Assembly: GCF_040712315.1 (NCBI RefSeq)
Contig: NC_134015.1
Span: forward strand, 59,721,964-59,785,963
DNA from: Castanea sativa
Taxonomy: Eukaryota > Streptophyta > Magnoliopsida > Fagales > Fagaceae
Length of the DNA: 64,000 nucleotides
Reading direction: 5' to 3'
Made by a program: the position numbers and the translations under genes. Below the pieces are notes generated by a model. The model had not been told where the DNA came from. It made no database searches and saw nothing but the letters and a program-made list of their open reading frames with translations. This document shows, one piece after another, positions 1-12,300 of this stretch (positions are counted from its first letter, which is position 1; each line of letters starts with the position of its first letter).

Positions 1-2943
1 CTGAACCCTCGCTGCTTGGAGATGCTGGTGATCTAGAGATACGTATCAAACCTGATCAAGACAATGGGACTATCACTATAACGTATGGTGATGCTAAATT
101 TTAGCTCATTCTTTTCCTGGATAATTGAGTGGTGTTTTTGAGATGGGATCTTATGAATTTGCAGAGATACTGGTATTGGAATGACCAAAGAAGAGCTCAT
201 TGACTGTCTTGGAACTATTGCTCAGAGTGGTACTTCAAAGTTCTTAAAGGCTCTGAAGGTACTTTTAAACTCTTTTATCCATAGGGTGCATTATTTTAGT
301 TCTTCCTGTGTGACTATTTTCAAGTTCTATGCTGCTTTGAAGCTTACACTTCCAGCCTTAAAATTTGTTAGGAAAATAAGGATCTTGGAGCAGACAATGG
401 TCTGATTGGTCAATTTGGTGTGGGGTTCTATTCTGCCTTTCTTGTTGCTAAGAAGGTAACTTTTATAATTAAACTCAAGTCTTTTTGCAATTTTAAATTC
501 CTTTTGAAACTTCTAATGTGATTGCTTTTCCTGGGTGGCCACTAATTGTGCTTAATTTGTGTACATCATACACCATTAATTAGGTTGTCGTATCTACAAA
601 GAGCCCTAGATCAGATAAGCAATATGTTTGGGAATCTGTTGCTGACAGTAGCTCATATATGATTAAGGAAGAAACTGACCCTGAAAAGCTCCTACGTCGT
701 GGAACACAGATCACACTCTATTTAAGGGTATGCCACTCTTCTTTTATTCTTTTAATGAGATAGATTGTGCATGTTCCTGTTACACTCTACTTGTTTCAAT
801 GGAAAACAAAATAATTGAGTGGAGCTTCTTAAGATGTTGCTTCTTCTCTGGTCTTTATCATAATGATTGTGTTGTTATTATTCCATATGATTCATGATTT
901 TATGGAGTGAATTGAGGAGGGTATCTTGGCTGTTGCTGGAAGACTAGCAGCTTATCTTGTTATGGATATAGGACTAAAAGTCTAAAAACATCCTATTCTG
1001 TTGTTTTTCTTGCAGGATGATGACAAGTATGAATTCGCAGACCCAGCTAGGATTCAGGGTTTGGTAAAGAATTACTCTCAGTTTGTTTCCTTCCCCATTT
1101 ATACATGGCAAGAAAAATCAAGGACTGTTGAGGTGAGATGCCTTAAATTATCCTCTGTATCAGGAAGGTTATTTTCGAGATTGAAAATTTCATATCTTAG
1201 CTAATTGTTTTTTAAACAACCCCCCCCCCCCCCCAACCCCCAAACTAATTCTAATTTTACTATGTTAGCAACTTAAGAAATAGTAGTGACAAACAAGGGT
1301 GTTACCCATAATTTTAGGAGTATTGGTGAGATCTTCATTCTGGGTCATTTTATCTAACTCAGTTATTAGAGTGTCTCACTATCTTAATCTCCTGATGTAA
1401 TCTTAACTTATGTCTTCACCACCGATAGTTTTAGAACCTAGGTTCTGAATACAATAAAGCAAGCCTCTTGTTGATTTGTTATCCAGTATTTACTAATTTA
1501 AACTTGTGCAGGTGGAAGAGGAGGAAAAATCAGAAGAAGGAGAAGAATCGAAGCCAGAGGTAGTTGACTTGGCATTCCCAATTGTGGGCATTGCACTTTT
1601 CTCAGTATGGTTTTGAGTGTGTTAGTTTACTTTTGACTAGGGTGAAAAGAAAACGAAGAAGACTACAAAAACTGAGAAGTATTGGGACTGGGAAATAGCG
1701 AATGAGACAAAGCCAATTTGGGTGAGTTTAAGCTGTATCTGCTTTCAAAGGTCACGATATATTGTAGTAATTTTCTTTTATAGAGATATCACTTAATGGC
1801 ATGCGTTTTGCATAATCTCTTAGTTGGATTTTGTTTTTATGCACATATTCTATTTTAGCTTACCTTGTCTGCCCTGCTGTAGATGCGGAATCCAAAGGAA
1901 ATCCAGAAGGATGAGTACTATGAATTCTACAAGAAGACTTTCAATGAATTCTTGGATCCAGTTGCATACACCCACTTCACCACTGAGGTACGTAGGGTTT
2001 TTTTTTTTTTTTTTTGGTGTTTTTTTGGTAGCCACATCTGCAGTTAGGAATTACTTTACTCTGAAAACTGTGCAGGGTGAGGTAGAGTTTAGAAGTGTCC
2101 TCTATATTCCTGGGATGGGCCCCCTTAACAATGAGGATGTAGTTAATCCAAAAACGAAGAATATACGTATGTATGTGAAGCGTGTGTTCATCTCAGATGA
2201 TTTTGATGGTGAGCTGGTAAGTTTTACATATTAACTTGAGATTCTATGAAATTACGCTCTGTGGTGTGAGTTTTATATTAATGATGTCTTTTATCACTTA
2301 TTCATTATGTTGAGGATATTGGTGGTAACTATTATGTCTGTATCTTAACCCCAAGGGGTTGGGGGAAGATCTCTTCGATGTGGGACACAAAGGTGTCAAG
2401 CCTACAAGATTACAAGGCCAGCCCTTGGTCCGAGGTGAAAATCCTGAGTACCCACAATATCCATGAGATCTTGGGTTTGAAATCTCTTGCCAACGTCTTG
2501 GGGCCACCTCCAAGGGATTTTTCTTGATAATTACCTGGTTTGTATGGGATGGGGGGAATTGCATATACTTGAGAGAATAGTGAACGCACCTAATTTTTCT
2601 TTTAAGTTTCTTATTTCTAGTTCTATATTGAGTATTGGGCACTGCTTCAAAAGTTCTCATTCCCTCAAGTGTTTGTCATGCCACTTTTTTAGTAGGAAAA
2701 ATTTCCTACAAATCTTTTGGAAAAGCCTTTTGCCCTTTTAATTATAAGGATTGATGTGGTTTTAAAAAATACAGAAATATGAACTCTTGTACCCATATGG
2801 GGTTGAATCTGTAGTTTTTACATTCTCAAGCTTCTGAGATTCTCTAAGAATAAAGATACAAGTTGTCACCTGCCCTTCTGTGTCTAGAAAAATTAATTTC
2901 GTATGTCTAATAATACTAAGTGTTGCATATTGATGCTTGCTCA

Positions 2944-2989
<46 letters not shown>

Positions 2990-5900
2990 TTGTTTCTCAT
3001 AGCACTGAATTAGAATTGGGTGTTTGATTTGCAGTTCCCGCGCTACTTGAGCTTTGTGAAGGGTGTGGTGGATTCAGATGACCTTCCGCTTAATGTTTCT
3101 CGAGAAATACTTCAAGAAAGCCGAATTGTAAGACCAAGTTTGTCAACATTTCTGTAGTACATACCAAAAAAGAAAAAAAAAATTTGCAGACATGTACAGG
3201 CAGTTTATGATATAACTACTTTACAATTTATTTTCTCAGTTATCAAGGGTTTATAATATCTCTATTATCGGTTTATAAATCGGTTTAATGTGGCGTTTGG
3301 TACGAGGTAATGTTTTAGGATTCTCAGGAATGTTTAAAGATTCTTATGTTTGGTTACAAATCATGATAGGAAATCAAATGTCAGGGGAATCTAGATTCCC
3401 CTCTTAAACCCCTCTTAGTAGGAATGTGAATTCCCTTTAAAACAGGTGAGAATCCAGATTCCCAAGCTTAAAGGAAATTATATTTTTTATAAATTGACAA
3501 TTTTAACCATTTTTCCTTATCATTTAAGCAATTAAGATAAAATATAAAACAAATCATCAATATCTTTTCCCTTGTCTATATCTTTTCTTGCCAAAATAAT
3601 ATAAACATGATAGACAATTTTGTTGATATATTCTTTAACAAAATTTTATTTAGGTTTCACGTGTAAAAAAAAAAAAGTTGTCAATTTGTTTTGTTATGGA
3701 TTAAACTCTTTTAAAAATTATTATTAAGAATAAAAGCATTTGAGAATTTAAGTAGTTATTTTTGTATTGTACTTGTTATTTTGAAATGTTAGACTAAATT
3801 TTAATGAATTTGTCATAATTAATAGTTTATATTTGGTTTTTCATTATTTATTTTGAGGAAGATTTTTTTTAAAGGACTTGGTAGTTCACATTCAAATCCA
3901 ATGATAGAATGAGAAAAATAAATAATTCATTTAAGATTTCTTAGAATAAATCAAATATTATCATCTCACATTCTTAGGAATCTTAATAGATTTCCAATGA
4001 AACCAAACATAGGAATAGTTACATTTCTAGGAATGTGATTCTTAAGAATCACATTCCTATGGATCTGGATGCCAGGAGTAATATGGATTCCCCTGTACTA
4101 AACGCCACATAAAGGTATATTATTGCATGCTTTTCTTATCTCTATATACATGATATTTTCAGGTAAGAATAATGAGGAAGAGACTTGTCAGGAAAACATT
4201 TGACATGATTCAAGATATCTCTGAAAGTGAAAATAAAGAGGTCTGTATTGATAAAATCTAGCCTTTCCCTTTTAGTGTTTCAACTGAGGCTTCTTAATGG
4301 ACGCTGAAAATTAATATTCTGATTCCAGGATTACAAGAAATTTTGGGAGAACTTCGGCAGGTTAATAAAATTAGGATGCATTGAGGACTCTGGAAATCAC
4401 AAGCGCATAACTCCATTGTTACGGTTCTACACTTCAAAAAGTGAGGAGGAGCTGAAAAGCTTAGATGATTATGTTGAAAACATGGGTGAAAACCAAAAGG
4501 CTATATATTACTTGGCAACAGACAGCTTGAAAAGTGCCAAGACCGCTCCTTTCTTGGAGAAGTTGTTGCAAAAGGACATTGAGGTATGCATTCTATACAG
4601 TATTTTGGTGGGACTATATTAAGCTCACTGCATACTGAAAGAATTTTGGGTTGCATGGTTGTAAGAAAAATGATCAAAGAAGTTTTTTTTTTTCCATAGT
4701 TAAATAAAAATGTTAAGCATGGTTTATTTCCTGTCATTCTAGATACCGTTGGTTGCTGTTATGCTGGACAATTTATTCCTATTGAAAGATGTTTCTTTTC
4801 CTTTTTTTATGGGAAAATTTATTTACTATTTACATCCTTTCTGGATTGCTGCTGTGGGTTATATATTTTAGGTTCTGTACTTAGTTGAACCTATAGATGA
4901 AGTCGCCATCCAGAACCTGCAGACTTACAAAGAAAAGAAATTTGTTGATATTAGCAAGGAAGACTTAGAGCTTGGTTAGTACTTTCTTCTTTTTCTGTGT
5001 GATTATTGATGGCACTTATTTGAAAATGTTTGTTGTTGTAGCTTCTCTTGGGATTTTTGTTTTGAATCATTCTCATGACTGTTTTATACCAGGTGATGAG
5101 GATGAGGTGAAAGAAAGGGAAACAAAGCAAGAGTACAATCTTCTCTGTGATTGGATAAAGCAACAACTTGGTGATAAGATAGCAAAAGTCCAAGTCTCAA
5201 AGCGTCTAAGCTCATCTCCCTGTGTGCTGGTTTCTGGCAAGTTTGGTTGGTCTGCTAATATGGAAAGGTCAGTTGTGGGCTTTCAATTTTTGCGAGATGT
5301 GCTCCAGACAAATGTTATGAAAATAAAGACATATGCTATTGATTTTTAAAATAAAAGTTGGTGGTCATACTTACTCAATGAAGGTTTAAATGATTTTCTT
5401 TTGTAAACTTTTGTAGATTGATGAAGGCGCAGGCTCTTGGAGATACTTCAAGCTTGGAGTTCATGAGGGGAAGGAGAATATTGGAGATTAATCCAGATCA
5501 CCCCATCGTCAAAGACCTCAATGTAAAACTATTTAACTCAATGCTGATTGTAGACTTAATTTTGAAATAACTGGTCCTGATGTTGACTAACAGTTATGTA
5601 ATATTTGTTATTCTACTTGCAGGCTGCATGCAAGAATGAACCTGACAGCACTGATGCCAAGAGAGCTGTTGAACTCTTGTATGATACAGCACTGATCTCC
5701 AGTGGATTCTCAGTAAGAGCCAACCCTAGATTTTCTCTTGTTAGATAATTAGTATGCATAAGTTTAAGCGGCTTAATGTTATTTGAATTTCTCCTTTTAA
5801 TGATGCAGCCTGACAGTCCGGCTGAGTTGGGAAATAAGATCTATGAGATGATGGAAATGGCCCTTGGAGGAAGATGGGGCAGATCAGAAGAGGAAGAGGC

Positions 5901-6015
5901 AGACACACCAGAAGATGGTGCTGAAGAATCTGCTGCAGCAGTTGTTGAAGCCTCAGAGACACAAGTGGTTGAACCATCTGAAGTAAGGGCAGAGAGTGAT
6001 CCTTGGAGTGATTAA
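1..6015 (+). CDS. HSP90.5: Plastid-type HSP90 chaperone (HSP90.5/CR88 class), 3' part; 5' end outside window
   Basis: ATP-dependent chaperone of the organellar HSP90 group, which in plastids helps fold and import proteins. Exons read from the splice sites: 1-82, 165-258, 372-455, 584-727, 1016-1132, 1512-1559, 1641-1721, 1883-1987, 2076-2216, 3035-3127, 4163-4240, 4329-4583, 4872-4974, 5093-5267, 5417-5522, 5623-5712, 5809-6015. All phases agree and give 666 visible residues. The ATPase-domain motif [12 protein letters not shown] spans exons 1-2, and the lid motif [11 protein letters not shown] is in exon 3. The middle-domain signatures [13 protein letters not shown] and [13 protein letters not shown] follow. 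The protein ends in [11 protein letters not shown], the tail I know from plastid/mitochondrial plant HSP90, not the cytosolic MEEVD or the ER KDEL tail. The N-terminal transit peptide and first strands are missing because the window starts inside the gene. Plastid versus mitochondrial paralogue cannot be fully settled without the transit peptide. No internal stop or frameshift was seen. Confidence 0.95.
2340..2530 (+). repeat. Possible SINE-like fragment in an HSP90 intron
   Basis: The intron 2217-3034 holds a GC-richer block unlike its AT-rich surroundings. It opens with the palindrome AACCCCAAGGGGTT and contains GGGTTTGAAATCTC, which resembles a pol III B box. No poly-A end or target duplication could be fixed, so this is a weak call. 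Confidence 0.25.
2945..2990. repeat. (ATT)n microsatellite in an HSP90 intron
   Basis: About 14 uninterrupted ATT triplets just upstream of the exon that starts at 3035. A simple repeat with no coding content. Confidence 0.95.
3289..4109. mobile_element. PIF/Harbinger-like MITE, 821 bp, inside an HSP90 intron
   Basis: The ends are inverted: the left end reads TGTGGCGTTTGGTACGAGG and the right end is the near-complement CCCTGTACTAAACGCCACA. TAA sits immediately outside both ends (3286-3288 and 4110-4112), the 3-bp duplication typical of PIF/Harbinger insertion. Subterminal blocks also pair (AGGAATGT...ACATTCCT type), and the interior is AT-rich with no ORF. It lies between the exons ending at 3127 and starting at 4163, so it is spliced out. 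It is a non-autonomous element. Confidence 0.85.
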
Positions 6016-7063
6016 ATTAAATGTCTTTTGGAAAACACAAGTTTTGGCATTATTTCATTATTGTTAAAGGAAATAATGCATATGGAGGGGAAAAGAAAAT
6101 AAGAAGAGAAAGGAAAAGAAAAGAAAAGATAACTTGGGAGAAAAAAGGGGGGTGGGGGGAAGAGAGTATGATGATTGACTGTGGGTGGGAAGAGAAAAAT
6201 ATTAAGTTTTGCTGCGATTGATCATTGGTGTTAATTTGACAAATGAATTTCTCTAATGTGGTTCTGGAAAGAGATAAAGAAGGTCCACTATTTTTATCAG
6301 GCTGGCATGAGCACAAATTGCATTTTCTCTATGATTGATTTTTTTTTTTTTTTTTTTTAACATGTATGGCAAAAATGCATAACTCGGACCCACTCAACTC
6401 TACGCTATTTAGGCAAAACAAAAAACATGAAGTTTGAAACAAGTGAGATTGTATTGGTTTTGCTAGAATGGTGTGGGCACACACTTGAGAAAAGAAGAAA
6501 ATGAGGGTCAGTTAGGGAAGCGGAAGTTCATTTCTATACCATTCGAGCACGCAGGTGGCATTAAAAACTGCAGATAGAGTGATTAATAGTACCATTGATC
6601 TCATTTAGCTGAAAAAGGAATGGCAGCAGGGGGTAAGGAAAATATTTTTTTTTTTTTGGGGGGGCGGGGGTGGTGTTGTTTGTAAGGAAAGGTTGAGTTT
6701 GAGGTACAGGGTGGCTAAAGCATAGATGCAATCGCCTAAGATCTCCAAATAAAAGAAGGCTCATTTATTAAAAAAAATTATATATATAATATTTATCTAT
6801 ATATTTTAATTACAAAAAAATTATACGTACTTTTATTGGTTAATAAAATGAATTAAAAATATTACATTGTATCCTAAAATATAAAATATTACATAGTGAT
6901 AGTGCACACAGCTTGACAGGACAAGATTGCATAGTACACAAAGCATTGCATAGTCTTGTTCACAAGCCACAACATATCACATGGCCATAAGCTAAGCTCA
7001 TAGTTCACACTTTTGAATTCACAGCTGGTCCCACACACCTCATGACCACACACTAATTAATAA
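6016..7063. other. Intergenic: HSP90 3' UTR and AT-rich spacer
   Basis: The first few hundred bases after the HSP90 stop are probably 3' UTR (purine-rich, about 6080-6200). The rest holds T and A homopolymers and an AT-rich stretch at 6770-6900. No gene or clear element boundary was seen. Confidence 0.6.
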
Positions 7064-8468
7064 GGGTGTGTTTGGTTGGAGGTGAAATAGGGAGGATGAA
7101 AAACTTTGGAGAGAAAATAAGAGAGAAAACTTTTTTGGAATGTGTTTGGTTGGGTAGAGAGGAAGGAAAATAAATGGTGGGACCCAGACATTTTCTCCCC
7201 TGCCCCACCAAAACATTTTCTCTCCAAAATGGAGAGAAAACTGAGTGAAGATAAATATTTTCTTGATTGACAAAAATGTCCAGTGCATACACATTTCTTC
7301 AAATTGCCTTTATTTTTTTTTTCTTCTCAACAACGTTTGGCTTATGTGTTTTTTTTTTCTTCTATGTGGCAGTTGCCTTTTCTTTCTTTTTTTTCCTATT
7401 CTTTTTTTCTTCTTTTAATTTTCTAAGCCTGGGCGTGATAGGTTTTTTTTTTTTTTTTTTTAGCTAGTTGTGATTTTTTTTTACATGATTTTTATTTTTT
7501 TAATAAATTTGGGTGATTTTTTTTTGTGGTTATTTGTCACTTTTTGTTTTAATTGGGTATCATTATTTAATAAGGGTGTGGGGAGTAAAAGGACCCAAGT
7601 GGGCATATGGGCCTTTGGACTATAGCATAGAGGGCCGACCTGCTCTAGAGTTAAGAATTTGTTAACTCTGCGAATTGGCCCATATGCAGAGGGTCCGAGG
7701 ATACAGCCGAGGACGAGCTTTTCCTCGGACAGATCCAAGAGAACTCAGAGCTTCATTATGAAGGTCAAGACACAACTCTGGAAAGACTAATGGTTAAAGG
7801 GGGAAACCCTGAATCTTCGAGGTACACCGGTGTTAGAAAAATACCAAAAGAAAAGGCTGCTACCACCACATTAAAGACACTGCACCTACCTCCCTGGCCA
7901 CCTTAATGGGGAAGTGACCCCTGAACAGTAGAACTGAAACTTCTGGTCACTATTCAAAGGCACTAAGAAAAGAAATATCTAGGGAGGAGGGGGTTGGAGC
8001 AACACGTGGATAAAGCATCAGAAAAAGAAGTATTTAAGGGGGATGAATGCCAAAGAAAGAAGGGTCGGTCGGTAACAAAGAAAGAAATTAAGAATTGTAA
8101 CTTTTAAGAGAGAAAGAGAAATAATACAGGAGTAGTCCTCGGCTTATGTCCGAGTAGGTCTATTTGCAATTATCATTTGTTATTTACAAGTGTTTGTAAC
8201 TTTTAGCCTGTTATCAAGTTCTCATTACCTCTAACTTAGATTTCAAGCTCACACTCTACAAATTTTATTGTTTAAGGCTCATTGGGCCTGAGCCTGTAAT
8301 TGTCTTTGGGTCCAGGTGCAATTGTGCACTTACAAATGGCATATGAGTAAATTTATTCAAATCCATTTTTTTCATCTCTCCACTTTTTCACCCCAACCAA
8401 ACAAATAGGAGAGAAAATAAAATCTTTTCTATCCTCCCACTTTTCCACTCCTCCAACCAAACGGACCC
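7064..8468. mobile_element. Tourist/Harbinger-like element split by a solo LTR
   Basis: The left end GGGTGTGTTTGGTTGGAGG and right end CCTCCAACCAAACGGACCC are inverted copies and match the familiar Tourist-type terminus. TAA flanks both sides (7061-7063 and 8469-8471). The arms continue imperfectly for over 100 bp with GAGAGAAAAT-type blocks. The solo LTR at 7577-8334 sits inside it. Without that LTR the element is about 645 bp and non-coding, so the MITE arrived first. Confidence 0.8.
7577..8334 (+). mobile_element. Solo LTR, family L1, copy 1 (758 bp)
   Basis: It begins TGTGGGGAG and ends GCACTTACA, with LTR-type TG...CA ends. It is closely similar along its length to the copies at 44767-45508 (inverted) and 55537-56288. 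Shared blocks include CCGAGGA-rich segments, a CAACACGTGGATAAAG block and the end block GGTCCAGGTGCAATTGTGCA. Flanks AAGGG and AATGG form an imperfect 5-bp target duplication. No internal retrotransposon region adjoins it, so it is a recombination remnant. Confidence 0.82.
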
Positions 8469-8471
8469 TAA

Positions 8472-9346
8472 GTTATCACATTTAAAAAAAAAAAAAAATG
8501 CAAACTCTTACTTTATCAATTATTATAAATTATCACACCAATTAATAATTTGATGTATTTTTTTATGTATATTATATCAACTCATTTGTATTATAGTGAT
8601 ACTAATTTATTAAAATATGTTATAAATTAATTTTTATTTGTCTAAGTTTAGACTTTAAAGCTTAAAAAAGAACTTACTTAAAATTTTCACCTAAGGCCCT
8701 CAAAATTGTTGAGCTGGCCCGGTCGAGGTAATGGGGTGGTTTCAATGTTAGTGAGATAAGAGTGAAACGACCGTGGGAGAAATCCAACAAAAAATGTGTG
8801 TGTTTATATAGCTCATAGAATTTGCTAAAAATATTTGAATTCATATATTTTTATGTGATTTTTACATTTTATAGTTTAATATATTACTAATATAAAAATA
8901 GCAAAATACAATTTAACGTAGCAGAAAATCAACTAATAAACCAACACTATTTTTATTAATAAATAGAACTAAATGTTTAAAATAAAAAACACAGGTTTCA
9001 AAAGGGAGAAAAAAGAAAACGAACATTACAGTAAAGCCCCCTGCCCGAAGCGCCCTAAGAAGAAACGTAGGTTTAAGGAGGGTTTTAAGTTGAGAGGCGG
9101 CTGTTCGAGAATTGAGGTAGTTTTACTGTTTTAGACTGTATAAGCTCCCTTTGTGTCTTCCTCTTCCGCTCCCTTTGTGTCTTCCTCTTGCCCTCCCAGA
9201 TCTCATTCTCTCTCTGTCTCTCGCTTCTCCGTTTTACTACTACAACTAAAACTACTTCTTCTACTTCTTATTCTTATTCATATTCATATGCTCATTTCAA
9301 TTTTCGTCTTCTCCTGGCGGTTCTCTTTCTCATCAATTAATCTAAC
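8472..9346. promoter_or_regulatory. Spacer and presumed RPOT promoter/5' UTR
   Basis: AT-rich to about 9000. Then a pyrimidine-rich stretch (9150-9290: CTTCCTCTTCC, CTCTCTCTGTCTC, CTACTTCTTC) of the kind found in plant 5' UTRs runs up to the RPOT start at 9347. No TATA box is clear enough to mark. Confidence 0.45.
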
Positions 9347-12300
9347 ATGTGGAGGAATTTCGCCAAACATGCTTCTTCCAAAAACATTATTAAGTTTTCT
9401 TCCTCCGACTCTCCACTTTCGATGAAATTTTCTCATGACTTCCTTTCTGCCCACAAGATTATTCCAACACGCTCAAATTCTTCGCTGGGTTTTTCTCCAA
9501 TATCCATTCCCTTGTTATTATTGTCTTCCCAAAACAATGGATTCGGATTAGGAAGACCCAGCTTCCCAAATTCCTCAAACCCTTTTGCCGCTTCTTCTTC
9601 TTCTGGGAACTATAATTATTACGCCACTGCTGCTGAGGCTATTGCTATTACCTCCGAGGAGGAATTCTCTGGTTCTGGCTCCGATGAAGTCCAAGACTTG
9701 ATGATCAGACATAGACATAGACAAGATCAACTGGCTGTGGACTCTCAGTGGCAACAGCCCAATCCCAATCCCAATCCCAAGCCCAAGAAAATGGTGGCTG
9801 GTATGGGGATAGCCAAGTATAATGTGCTTCGAAATCGGCAAATCAAGTTAGAGACCAAGGCCTGGGAAGATGCTGCCAAGGAGTACCAGGAGCTCCTTAC
9901 TGATATGTGTGAGCAGAAGCTTGCTCCCAATTTGCCTTACATGAAGTCCTTATTTCTTGGTTGGTTTGAACCCTTAAGGGATGCTATTGCTGCTGATCAA
10001 GAATCTAGAAAGGAAAAGAAGACTAAGCCCTCTCATTCTCCCTTTTTTGATCAATTAACACCCGATATGATGGCTGTTATCACAATGCATAAGTTGATGG
10101 GATTGTTGATGACTAATACTGGTGGTGTTGGCAGTAGCAGGGTAGTGCAAGCTGCCCTCCAGATAGGTGAAGCAATCGAAAATGAGGTGGGTCTGTTTTT
10201 CACTTTTTCATTTCTCATACTTCTTTTAATCTGCGCCCAACAGCTTCAGTGTTCATATTTTGTGATGAATTTGACAGAAATATGACTTTTTGATACCAAA
10301 TAATTTGTCTTTTAACAATACTTCTGTGTTTTCCATCCTACAATTTACAAACTGTGGCTACAACTTAAACTATCAACTTCACTCTGTTAATGGTCCACTA
10401 ACTCAAAAATGCCCTTCAGCGGTTGAATTCTAATGTTTAGTGATGGTGGGTTTCTTAAATGTCAAGAAATATCATAAATTTACAATTTTCCCCAATCAGA
10501 GTAATTTTCCTGGTTTTCTCTTGCTGAAAGCTATTATGTAATGATTGCTTATGTACATCAGGCTAGGATACACAGATTTTTAGACAAGACAAAGAAGAAG
10601 AGGGCAACGGATAAGAGAGTGGAAGGTGAATCTGATAAGAACACAACAGATAAGAAATCTGAAGGTGAATGTGATCCCATGAATATTGAACAGGAAAAAT
10701 TGAAAAATGAAAAAGAGAAACTACGGAAAAAAGTTCGTAACCTGTTGAAAAAGAAAAAGGTGGTTCAAGTAAGGGAAATAGTGAAGGAACAGGATGATTC
10801 AAAACCTTGGGGTCAGGAGGCTCAAGTTAAGGTCTGTGATGTCTGTACTTGTTATTATGGGAATGGTCTTTGTTGTTGTTATTGTTGTTATACCTTGGTT
10901 CTTGTAATTTCCAGGTCGGCTGCCGCTTGATTCAATTGTTAATGGAAACGGCTTATATACAACCTCCAATCGATCAATTTGGAGATGGTCCACCAGACAT
11001 TCGACCTGCATTTGTACACACCTTGAAAACTGTGACAAAAGAAGCACAGTCACAGTGAGGAGAATTCCATCTCCATTGAATTCAGTTTTTGTTCCTCTCT
11101 CTCATCGCTATATATAATTGTGTTCTTTACCTTTGTTGTCTATAGGAAATGCAGCAGGAGATATGGTGTTATCGAATGTGACCCTCTAGTTCGCAAAGGG
11201 CTGGAGAGAACTGTAAGTACACCACTACCTTCTTTGCATGGCACTTCATTGAATGGTTGTTTTGTTGGTACTTTTAACTAATAAAAGTTTTCTTTTTTGA
11301 CACTATGGAAAGTGCAAGGATGTAATTTTTTGCACGCTTATTTATCCAAGATGAATAACAACAGTTCTACTTTCTGTTTGTCTAAACAGGCTAGGCACAT
11401 GGTCATTCCTTATATGCCTATGTTAGTGCCTCCTACAAATTGGACAGGGTATGGCATCCAACTTTCTACCAAAATCTCTGTTTGTTTCATTCTGGGTTGT
11501 TCTAAGGAAAATGATATTTTTAATTAGAGAATATAGGCTACTGGATCATACCAATATAGAATTAAAAATTTCTAATATCTTCTGCTTAAATTGCTTGTTA
11601 TGCTACTTAAATGCTCAATGAAAGCTAGCTAAATTTGTACTTTGAGCATTGCATGCTGGGTCTATCTTTTGGTTTTTAGTTAAAAATTTGCAATTTTTTG
11701 GCAGGTATGATAAAGGAGCATACTTGTTTTTACCATCGTATGTCATGCGAATTCATGGAGCAAGACAACAACGTGAAGCAGTTAAGAGGACTCCTAGAAA
11801 CCAACTAGAACCTGTTTTTGAGGTTTGAGAGCCCTGGGTTTTGTCTCTTTAGAGCCTGATCTGAATTTCTTCCTTAGTGTGGTCATTAGTTCTGTATCTT
11901 ATTCCCCACCTATGAAAGGCCTTGAAAGTTCATCCTATGATCATACATATTTGCTCTATGTGAGGCTTTCTTAATTTTGCTTGTCAGTTGTTGCACTAAT
12001 GCTGTGATTGTTTTATGAAGTAGGCTCTAGATACACTTGGAAATACCAAATGGAGGGTAAACAAAAGGGTACTTAGTGTGATAGACAGAATATGGGCTAG
12101 TGGAGGTGGTCTTGCTGACTTGATCGACCGTGAAGATGTGGGTAACAATTTATTTTTCCTTTTTCATTGGTGGATTATTTTTCCACTCTTCTGAATCAAA
12201 GAAGCTCATACTGTTCAACAAAATACTAAATTGCTATTTTCTTCCTTGTCACTGAAAATAATTATCCATTACAGCATTGTGCTTCTGGTTATTAACCTTT

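Noticed and set aside
7040..7302. Three overlapping minus-strand frames upstream of RPOT
   Set aside because: They fall in the left half of the Tourist-like MITE and follow its AG-rich repeats, with no protein likeness.
9575..9930. Antisense open frames inside RPOT exon 1
   Set aside because: They mirror the well-supported sense exon and the CCAATCCCAATCC repeat, and have no independent support.
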